Source of the DNA: Pseudonocardia parietis
GTDB lineage: Bacteria > Actinomycetota > Actinomycetes > Mycobacteriales > Pseudonocardiaceae
NCBI RefSeq assembly: GCF_017876315.1
Contig: NZ_JAGINU010000001.1
Location: 1,798,001 to 1,862,000 of the forward strand
Length of the DNA: 64,000 nucleotides
Direction: 5' to 3'
Under the pieces are notes generated by a model. It made no database searches. It was not told the DNA's origin and saw only the letters and a program-made list of their open reading frames with translations. Positions 27,501 through 33,601 of the stretch are shown piece by piece (the first letter of the stretch is position 1; every line of letters starts with the position of its first letter). The position numbers and the translations under genes were made by a program.

Positions 27501-27867
27501 GCGGTCCTCAACGGGAAACTGCTCATCGGATGCGTGAGTGGCCTCATAGGCACTCGCGCACGACAGACCTGAACTCCCGGCTTCAGCCGGGGCCGGTTCC
27601 TCCGACCAGTGTCCCTGTCCGACATGGAATCGGCTACCCGAAAATCATGTCGTATCGAACACCCCGCCGGACCGACGCTCGGCCGGTCCGAACTGCCACG
27701 GGCTGCGTTGCCCGTGGCCCCTCGCTTGCGTAGGACCCACCTTGGATCACCGGTTTGGGCTGGTGTAAGCCCCAACGGGACCGGCGGTCCGCTCACATCG
27801 GTGAATGGCGGGGTTGCTCACTCCAGCGTGTGAGAGCGCACGCACGAGGCGCGACGAACCGTCCGTC
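27501..27867. other. Lower-GC, multi-hairpin stretch between whiB1 and the lipid kinase gene
   Basis: No gene is recognised in this part of the 462-bp gap. At least four stems lie in order: CCCGGCT/AGCCGGG (27576-27591), CGGACCG/CGGTCCG (27668-27690), GCCACGGGC/GCCCGTGGC (27695-27718) and TTTGGGCT/AGCCCCAA (27754-27775, one mismatch), then GGACC/GGTCC (27778-27790). G+C is visibly lower than in the flanking genes. It may be a structured RNA, the 5' region of whiB1, or the remains of an IS200/IS605-type element. I cannot decide between these. Confidence 0.5.
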
Positions 27868-28818
27868 TCACACGACGACGCGTAACGCTCCGGGCACGCT
27901 CAGGAACTCCACCTCGGTGCGCATCCCGAGGTGGTCGCCGTCCAGCTGCAGCGCGAGGGGGCGTTCCGAGGTGATCCGGGCCCGGGGGACCGCGTCGTGC
28001 CGGACGATGTGGCGCCCGTGCGGGTCGCCGTCGGGGGACAGGATCTGGCGCAGCGTGGAGGCGATCGTCCCGGGCCCGAGACGGGTCAGGGCGAACAGCC
28101 CGAGCCCGCTGCCGAACGACGAGCGCGGGTTGGTCCGCACCGCGCGGCCGGACAGGTAGGTCCACGGGTCGGTGTTCGACACGAAGGCCAGCCGGACGCC
28201 GTCGAGCGGCGCGGCGCCCGGGAGCTCCACCGTCATCGACGGCGGTCTGCGGAGCTGCGCGACGTACTGCGCGATGGCGGTCACGGCGTAGCGGCCGGGG
28301 CTGGCCTCGTGCCCCTGCGCCCGGGCCCGCTCGACGGCGGCGACCACGTCGGCGTCCCACCCGATGCCGGCGTTGAAGGTGAACCAGCGGTCGTCGGCGT
28401 GCCCCAGGCCGACCAGCCGGCGTCGCCGCTGTGCGAGGGCCTCCAGCACCCGGCCGGTCGCCTCCACCGGGTCCCGTGGCATGTCGAGCGCGCGGGCGAA
28501 GACGTTCGCGGATCCGCCCGGGACGACGGCGAGCATCGCGGTGGCGTCCGGGTCCGGGCGGGGTGCACCGGTGCCGGTACCGGTCTGCGCGGCGAGTAGC
28601 CCGTTGACGACCTCGTTCACGGTGCCGTCGCCGCCGAGCGCGACCACCAGCTCGATGCCTGCGGAGACGGCCGCGGCGGTGGCCTCCGCGGCGTGACCGC
28701 GGTACCGGGTCTGCAGCACATCCAGCTTCAGCTCGCTGGCGAGTGCCTTGGTCAGCACATCCCGTCCGGCGGCGGTGGTGGACGTGGCCTGGGGGTTGAC
28801 CACGAGCAGCGCGCGCAC
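27868..28818 (-). CDS. Diacylglycerol kinase family lipid kinase
   Basis: The product is 316 aa. The DAGK catalytic domain is clear: VRALLVVNPQATSTTAAG at the N terminus, the nucleotide-binding LVVALGGDGTVNEVVNGL, VVPGGSANVFARALDMPRDP and the C-terminal HIVRHDAVPRARITSERP, then QLDGDHLG with the catalytic Asp. Such enzymes phosphorylate diacylglycerol or related lipids, or sphingoid bases. GTG 28818 gives the family N terminus; no ribosome-binding site is seen. The orthologous position is Rv3218, beside whiB1. Confidence 0.9.
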   Translation of the reverse strand: MRALLVVNPQATSTTAAGRDVLTKALASELKLDVLQTRYRGHAAEATAAAVSAGIELVVALGGDGTVNEVVNGLLAAQTGTGTGAPRPDPDATAMLAVVPGGSANVFARALDMPRDPVEATGRVLEALAQRRRRLVGLGHADDRWFTFNAGIGWDADVVAAVERARAQGHEASPGRYAVTAIAQYVAQLRRPPSMTVELPGAAPLDGVRLAFVSNTDPWTYLSGRAVRTNPRSSFGSGLGLFALTRLGPGTIASTLRQILSPDGDPHGRHIVRHDAVPRARITSERPLALQLDGDHLGMRTEVEFLSVPGALRVVV

Positions 28819-28860
28819 GGGGCGACTGTAACGATCGGCCCGGCCTCTATCCTCGACCCC

Positions 28861-29286
28861 GTGGCCGACGAGCAGGAGAACGGCGCCCCGGCGCGGTCGA
28901 GGGTCCCGGAGAACGTGAAGGTCGCCGGGGTCCTGGTGGCGGTGCAGGGCCTGGTGGGCGTGGTGGTCGCCGTCGTGCTGGGCGTGCGGGCGGTCGGCGC
29001 CGAGGGGCCGCGGGGCTACTACGGCTTCGCCGAGGCCGGCATCTTCCTGCTGATGGCCTGTGCCGTCGCCGGCCTCGGGTACGGCCTGGTCCGGGGTGTG
29101 CACGGCTGCCGGACCCCGGCCATCGTCATCCAGCTGCTGCTGTTCCCGGTGATCTACTACACGCTCGGGCCGAGCCGGCAGCTGTTCTGGGGCATCGTCT
29201 GCGGCCTCTACGTGCTGCTGACGTTCCTGATGCTGATCAGCGAGCAGTCCCGGCGCTGGTCGATGGGCGACGAGTACCCGGACTGA
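28861..29286 (+). CDS. Small integral membrane protein (Rv3217c-like)
   Basis: The product is 141 aa with four hydrophobic helices (about residues 20-40, 53-73, 83-98 and 105-125; e.g. VAGVLVAVQGLVGVVVAVVL and GIVCGLYVLLTFLMLI) and a short acidic C terminus. No enzyme motif is seen. TATCCT at 28848-28853 ends 7 nt before GTG 28861, so the transcript is probably leaderless. It is divergent from the lipid kinase gene with 42 bp between the starts. A similar pair, Rv3217c-Rv3218, occurs in M. tuberculosis. Confidence 0.75.
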   Translation: MADEQENGAPARSRVPENVKVAGVLVAVQGLVGVVVAVVLGVRAVGAEGPRGYYGFAEAGIFLLMACAVAGLGYGLVRGVHGCRTPAIVIQLLLFPVIYYTLGPSRQLFWGIVCGLYVLLTFLMLISEQSRRWSMGDEYPD

Positions 29287-29312
29287 GAACGGACTTCACA
29301 CCCTTTCGCCGC

Positions 29313-29342
29313 GCCTCACACCTGTTGCGACAGGTGTGAGGC
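29313..29342. terminator. Bidirectional hairpin with a competing third arm
   Basis: Arms GCCTCACACCTGT (29313-29325) and its perfect complement (29330-29342) flank TGCG. A third segment, GGTGTGAGGCGC at 29353-29364, can pair equally with 29311-29322, so two structures compete. It lies between the membrane-protein gene (plus) and the GNAT gene (minus). Confidence 0.8.
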
Positions 29343-29366
29343 CGGGTCATGGGGTGTGAGGCGCGC

Positions 29367-29411
29367 CTCAGCTCCGGGCGGCTCAGCGCCGGGCGGCTCA
29401 GCTCCGGGCGG
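29367..29411. repeat. 15-bp x3 tandem repeat across the GNAT stop codon
   Basis: The units CTCAGCTCCGGGCGG, CTCAGCGCCGGGCGG and CTCAGCTCCGGGCGG are adjacent. The last contains the GNAT stop (TCA, 29398-29400). As the period is 15 bp, the other two units supply in-frame TGA codons 5 and 10 codons further on. Confidence 0.95.
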
Positions 29412-29880
29412 CGAGTTCCGTCAGGGGCGGGCCTGTCAGGCGGTAGGTGGTCCAGCCGTCCTGTGGGGTGGCGTTGATCGCGCGGTAGAAGCCTATGGCG
29501 GGGGTGTTCCAGTCGAGGACGTTCCACTCCAGCCGGGCCCAGCCGCGGCGCGTGCACTCCGCGGCCAGCTCCGCGAGCAGCCGGAAGCCGTGCCCTCCGC
29601 CGCGGTGGGCGGGGGAGACGTACAGGTCCTCCAGGTGCATGCCGGCGACGCCCTCCCAGGTCGAGAAGGTGCGGAACCAGATCGCCACGCCGACCACGCC
29701 GTCGGCGGGCGTGGTCGCGACGAACGCACCCGCGACCGGGTCGTCGCCGAACAGTGCGGCGTGCAGCAGGTCCTCGGTCAGGCCGCACTCGTCGGCGGCC
29801 TTCTCGTAGTCGGCCAGCTCGTGTACGAGGCGGACCATCACCGGCACGTCACCGGGCACGGCCACGCGGACGTCGTTCAC
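29398..29880 (-). CDS. GNAT family N-acetyltransferase
   Basis: The product is 160 aa. The acetyl-CoA binding site reads VSPAHRGGGHGFRLLAELAA (motif A, with the RxxGxG-type loop as RGGGHG), and the fold continues with ARLEWNVLDWNTPAIGFYRA (motif B), typical of diamine N-acetyltransferase-like GNATs. The N terminus is VNDVRVAVPGDVPVMVRLVH. GTG 29880 overlaps the upstream phosphatase stop by 4 bases, so they are coupled. The orthologous position is Rv3216, beside Rv3214. The substrate is unknown. Confidence 0.88.
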   Translation of the reverse strand: MNDVRVAVPGDVPVMVRLVHELADYEKAADECGLTEDLLHAALFGDDPVAGAFVATTPADGVVGVAIWFRTFSTWEGVAGMHLEDLYVSPAHRGGGHGFRLLAELAAECTRRGWARLEWNVLDWNTPAIGFYRAINATPQDGWTTYRLTGPPLTELAARS

Positions 29881-30524
29881 TCGTGCTCCGTCGGTCGCTG
29901 GTTGACGTGGTCCAGGCGCGGGACCCCGCGCTCGAAGCCCAGCACGGTCACCCCGGCCGGGTCCATCTTGAAGTGCACTCCGCCACTCGCGGGCAGGCCG
30001 ATCCAGCGCGCGGTCAGGACCCGGGAGAAGTGACCGTGCCCGACGAGCACGACATCGCCACCCGGCCGGTCGGAGGCGGAGCCCGTGTCGGACCCGCCCA
30101 GCAGTGACCGTGCGTCGGCGAGCACGGCGTCGGCCCTGGCGCACACGTCGTCCGCGGTCTCGCCGCCGGGCCACGGTCCGTCCCAGACCGTCCAGCCGGG
30201 CAGGGTCTCGCGGATCTGCGGCGTGGTGCGGCCCTCGCCGTCGCCGTAGTCCCACTCGGCCAGGCGCTCGTCGACGTCGTCCACGACCAGCCCGGCGAGC
30301 TCCGCGGTGTCGCGCGCGCGTGTGCGCGGGGAGCAACGGACGAGGGCGAGCGGGCTGTCGTTGCGGACCAGCGCGAGCGCGTCCCGGATCCCGCGCGCGG
30401 CCGCACGGCCGGCGTCGGTGAGCGGGACGTCGGTGCGGCCGGTGTGCCGACCGGTCCGCGACCACTCGGTCTCGCCGTGGCGCAGCAGCAGTATCCGGCC
30501 GCGGGGACCGGTCTCGGGTGTCAC
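29877..30524 (-). CDS. Histidine phosphatase family protein (Gpm2/acid phosphatase type)
   Basis: The product is 215 aa. The catalytic RHG motif is LLLRHGETEWSRTGRHTGRT, and the second His is in VVLVGHGHFSRVLTARW. LAEWDYGDGEGRTTPQIRE carries the catalytic Glu. The M. tuberculosis equivalent Rv3214 (Gpm2) is known to be an acid phosphatase rather than a glycolytic mutase, so the phosphatase name is preferred. GTG 30524 removes an unconserved upstream frame. The last codons overlap the GNAT start. Confidence 0.9.
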   Translation of the reverse strand: MTPETGPRGRILLLRHGETEWSRTGRHTGRTDVPLTDAGRAAARGIRDALALVRNDSPLALVRCSPRTRARDTAELAGLVVDDVDERLAEWDYGDGEGRTTPQIRETLPGWTVWDGPWPGGETADDVCARADAVLADARSLLGGSDTGSASDRPGGDVVLVGHGHFSRVLTARWIGLPASGGVHFKMDPAGVTVLGFERGVPRLDHVNQRPTEHE

Positions 30525-30752
30525 GGGCGGCGACGTTAGCGCCACGCCGCCCGATCCGCCCCATTTCACGAAGCGGTGCGGGAGCAGGTCGCAGTGGATC
30601 GGCGTCGGGCTCGCCCGGTCGGGGACGTTTCCCACCCGTCCGAGGGGTCATCGGTCGCGGGAGCGCCTCATCGGGCCACCCGTCCGGTGAGATCGACCCG
30701 GAAGGCGATCGGTCCCGGAACGCCTGCTCCCCACCGGCTCCCGAGGAGTGTC

Positions 30753-31736
30753 ATGTCGCAGCATCCCCGCCGCGCCGCCCGGCGGATCGCCGGGCTCGGC
30801 GCCGCGGCCGGTCTGGCGCTCGCCGCCGCACTGACGGTGCCCGCCGTCGCCGGCTCCGCCGCGGCGCAGCCCGCGCCGATGGCCGCGATCGGGCCCGGCG
30901 TGCAGATCGCGACGCCGGTCACCGGTGGGGCTGAGCTGTGTACCGCGAACTTCCTCTACACCCCGGTGGCGGGTCAGGACGGGCACCGGGACGGCGACGG
31001 CGCGGAGTACCAGAGCGCGCCGGCCGGGAAGCTCTACCTCGGTGCCGCTGCGCACTGCATGGCCGGCGAGCAGGCCCGGTCGTCGGTGGACGGTTGCGTC
31101 GAGCCGGTGATGCCGGAGGGGACCGCGATCGGGGTCGTCGGGCGGGACGGGAAGACCTATTCCGGCCGCCTCGCCTACAACTCCTGGGCGGCGATGAAGG
31201 AGCAGGGCGAGACCGACCCGCGGCTCTGTCTCTACAACGACTTCTCGTTGATCGAGCTGAGCCCGGAGGCGGCAGCCGTCGCCGACCCGACCGTGCCCGG
31301 CTTCGGCGGCCCGGTGGCGCTGGACACCGACGGCACCCGCAGCGGTGAGACGGTCTACAGCTTCCAGCCGAACCAGCTCGGCGGGACGCCGTACAAGCAG
31401 GGGCTCGGCCTCGGGCAGCCGGAGGGGCCGCGCACGCACGTCGTCGCGACGGTCCCGCCCGGCGTCCCGGGCGACTCCGGCGCCGGCTACCTCGACTCCC
31501 GGGGACGGGCGTTCGGCCTGCTGTCCAGCCTGATGCTGCCGACCAGCACCAACGGCGTCACCGACATGGCGCGCGCTCTGGAGTACGCCGCCGAGCACGG
31601 GTCGATCGGTGCGGTCGACCTCGTGCCGGGCACGCGACCCTTCACCCCGGGTGTGTTGTCGCTGACCGAGACGCCGAGCGGTCCCGCGCTGCCGTCGCAG
31701 CCGTTGCCGGAGCTGACCCCGGCGCCGCTGGGCTGA
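30753..31736 (+). CDS. Secreted trypsin-like serine protease
   Basis: The product is 327 aa. The signal peptide starts MSQHPRRAARRIAGLGAAAG, with a twin-arginine-like RRIAGLG, and a likely cleavage site in GSAAAQP (about residue 39). The chymotrypsin-fold triad is visible: His in GAAAHCM, Asp in LYNDFSLIEL and Ser in VPGDSGAGYL. Three Cys in the mature part (ELCTANF, DGCVEP, RLCLYND) plus AHCM may make two disulfides. The C-terminal 40 residues are Pro-rich. ATG 30753 follows GAGGAG. The target is unknown. A short repeat crosses its stop codon. Confidence 0.88.
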   Translation: MSQHPRRAARRIAGLGAAAGLALAAALTVPAVAGSAAAQPAPMAAIGPGVQIATPVTGGAELCTANFLYTPVAGQDGHRDGDGAEYQSAPAGKLYLGAAAHCMAGEQARSSVDGCVEPVMPEGTAIGVVGRDGKTYSGRLAYNSWAAMKEQGETDPRLCLYNDFSLIELSPEAAAVADPTVPGFGGPVALDTDGTRSGETVYSFQPNQLGGTPYKQGLGLGQPEGPRTHVVATVPPGVPGDSGAGYLDSRGRAFGLLSSLMLPTSTNGVTDMARALEYAAEHGSIGAVDLVPGTRPFTPGVLSLTETPSGPALPSQPLPELTPAPLG

Positions 31737-31795
31737 ACCGGCGCCGCTGGGCTTGAAAGGGCTCCGCGGGGCCGAACCGGCTCCGGTGGGCTGAA
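31719..31795 (+). repeat. 19-21-bp degenerate repeats across the protease stop codon
   Basis: Four imperfect units: CCGGCGCCGCTGGGCTGAA (31719-31737, containing the real stop), a near-identical copy at 31738-31758, a weaker one at 31759-31776 and CCGGCTCCGGTGGGCTGAA at 31777-31795. Confidence 0.85.
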
Positions 31796-32096
31796 CCCGG
31801 CCCCGCCGCGGGCCGTCCCGGTCGTCCGGTGTGGTCCGCCGCCGGTTGCGGTCCCCGCCGTACGCGCGTCCTGTGCCGGTGCCCACTCCGGTGGAGCGGG
31901 AGCGGCGGGCACGGCCGTCTTCCTGGTTAGACTTCCGCGCAGTACCCGACAGCCGAGTCCCGCCACGGATCCGCATCCGGAACCGCAGCGGTGGGATGGC
32001 CGTCCGGCACCGCGACCCGGTCGACGACACCCGCGACCTCCGGTGCAACGGCAGGCGCCCGACGCCGCTCACGTACCTATCGCATGGAGGTCTTCG
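31737..32096. other. Intergenic region upstream of malic enzyme
   Basis: The first 60 bp are the repeats that copy the protease stop. Further on, TAGACT (31928-31933) is a possible -10 hexamer without an obvious -35 partner. GGAGG lies 8 nt before the malic enzyme ATG. No gene or hairpin of note is seen. Confidence 0.55.
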
Positions 32097-33269
32097 ATGA
32101 CGCTCGCCCAGGACCGTCCGGTCACCGCTCCCGCCCCGGAGGAGGTGTTCGGCGCGCACGAGGGGGGCAAGCTCGCGACCGGCCTCACCGCGCCGCTGGC
32201 CGACGCCCGGGACCTGTCGATCGCCTACACCCCCGGTGTCGCCGACGTGTGCCGCGCGATCGCCGACGACGTCTCGCTCGCCTCCCGCTACACCTGGGCG
32301 CACCGGCTGGTCGCGGTCGTCAGCGACGGCACCGCGGTGCTGGGCCTGGGTGACATCGGCCCGCGGGCCTCGCTGCCGGTGATGGAGGGCAAGTCCGCGC
32401 TGTTCAAGTCGTTCGCCGGGCTGGACTCGATCCCGCTGGTGCTCGACACCACCGACGTCGACGAGATCGTCGAGACCCTCGTGCGGCTGCGTCCGACCTT
32501 CGGCGCGGTGAACCTCGAAGACGTCGCCGCCCCCCGGTGCTTCGAGCTCGAGCGCCGGCTGATCGAGGCGCTGGACTGCCCGGTGATGCACGACGACCAG
32601 CACGGCACCGCCGTTGTCCTGCTCGCGGCGCTGGACGGTGCGTGCCGGCTGCAGGGCCGGGCGCTGTCCGACCTGAAGGTCGTGATCTCCGGTGCCGGTG
32701 CGGCGGGGATCGCCTGCGCGCGGATCCTGCTCACCGCGGGCGCGTCCGACGTCGTGCTGCTCGACTCCCGCGGGGTCGTCGACGCCGGGCGCGGCGGGGA
32801 GAAGGCCGAGCTGGCGGCGGTGACCAACCCGCGCGGGATCAGCGGCGGGATCGCCGAGGCACTCGACGGGGCGGACGTGTTCGTCGGGCTGTCCAGCGCG
32901 ACGCTCCCCGAGGACGTCCTGGCCACGATGGCACCGGAGTGCATGGTCTTCGCGCTGTCCAACCCGGACCCCGAGGTGCACCCGGAGGTGGCCGCCCGGC
33001 ACGCGGCGATCGTCGCGACGGGCCGCAGCGACTTCCCGAACCAGATCAACAACGTGCTGGCCTTCCCGGGGATCTTCCGCGGTGCCCTCGACGCGCACGC
33101 CCGCCGGATCACCGACGGGATGAAGGTGGCCGCGGCACGGGCGATCGCGGACGTGGTGGCCGACGAGCTCGAGCCCACGAAGATCGTTCCCGGACCGTTC
33201 GACCTGCGGGTGGCGCCCGCGGTCGCCGCGGCGGTCGCCCGCGCCGCCGCCACGTCGGGTGTCACGTGA
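32097..33269 (+). CDS. NAD(P)-dependent malic enzyme
   Basis: The product is 390 aa, the short bacterial form without the phosphotransacetylase domain. It decarboxylates malate to pyruvate. Motifs include LSIAYTPGVADVCRAIADD with the catalytic Tyr, NLEDVAAPRCFELERRL with metal-ligand Glu/Asp, PVMHDDQHGTAVVLLAAL, the Rossmann loop VVISGAGAAGIACARILL and FALSNPDPEVHPEVA. The cofactor cannot be fixed from sequence. ATG 32097 follows GGAGG. Confidence 0.95.
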   Translation: MTLAQDRPVTAPAPEEVFGAHEGGKLATGLTAPLADARDLSIAYTPGVADVCRAIADDVSLASRYTWAHRLVAVVSDGTAVLGLGDIGPRASLPVMEGKSALFKSFAGLDSIPLVLDTTDVDEIVETLVRLRPTFGAVNLEDVAAPRCFELERRLIEALDCPVMHDDQHGTAVVLLAALDGACRLQGRALSDLKVVISGAGAAGIACARILLTAGASDVVLLDSRGVVDAGRGGEKAELAAVTNPRGISGGIAEALDGADVFVGLSSATLPEDVLATMAPECMVFALSNPDPEVHPEVAARHAAIVATGRSDFPNQINNVLAFPGIFRGALDAHARRITDGMKVAAARAIADVVADELEPTKIVPGPFDLRVAPAVAAAVARAAATSGVT

Positions 33270-33601
33270 GTGTTGCGATCACCGCCCTCAGGTGACATCG
33301 GTCCGGGCGGTGGGTGGTTACGAAGGGTGTGCGACGGCGGTGTGCGTTGAGCGGTCCCTCACGCTGTGAGCGGTCGATCACGCTCTGTCCGGATTTCGTA
33401 CACCGTTTGCCGACCCGGTGGCGCCCTTCACCCGTGGACATCAGCGTGTCACCGACGGTGAGCGTGTCCGGAGCGCGGTGATTGCGCCGAATGGCGTCGT
33501 CACCCGTTGTAGCGGGTAGCTCGATCGGGGTACCTGGGCGGATCGCCCGGCCTGGTGGCTCGTTGGATCCGGTGGAACAGCCGAGGAGAACGGAGGCACG
33601 C
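33270..33601. other. Intergenic region upstream of the GGDEF-EAL gene
   Basis: No gene is seen. It contains a 19-bp tandem repeat at 33348-33385, a lower-GC stretch after it that is a likely promoter region, and GGAGG at 33592-33596 five bases before the GTG start of the next gene. Confidence 0.6.
33348..33385. repeat. Two 19-bp direct repeats, probable operator pair
   Basis: TGAGCGGTCCCTCACGCTG (33348-33366) is followed directly by TGAGCGGTCGATCACGCTC (33367-33385), 16 of 19 positions equal. Each unit contains GAGCG and, inverted, TCACGCT, so each is itself partly symmetric. The position, about 215-255 bp before the GGDEF-EAL start, fits a regulator site. Confidence 0.75.

Noticed and set aside
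33360..33390. TGTGA-N8-TCACG resembling a CRP site before the GGDEF-EAL gene
   Set aside because: The spacer is 8 rather than 6, and the sequence is better explained as part of the 19-bp direct repeat.
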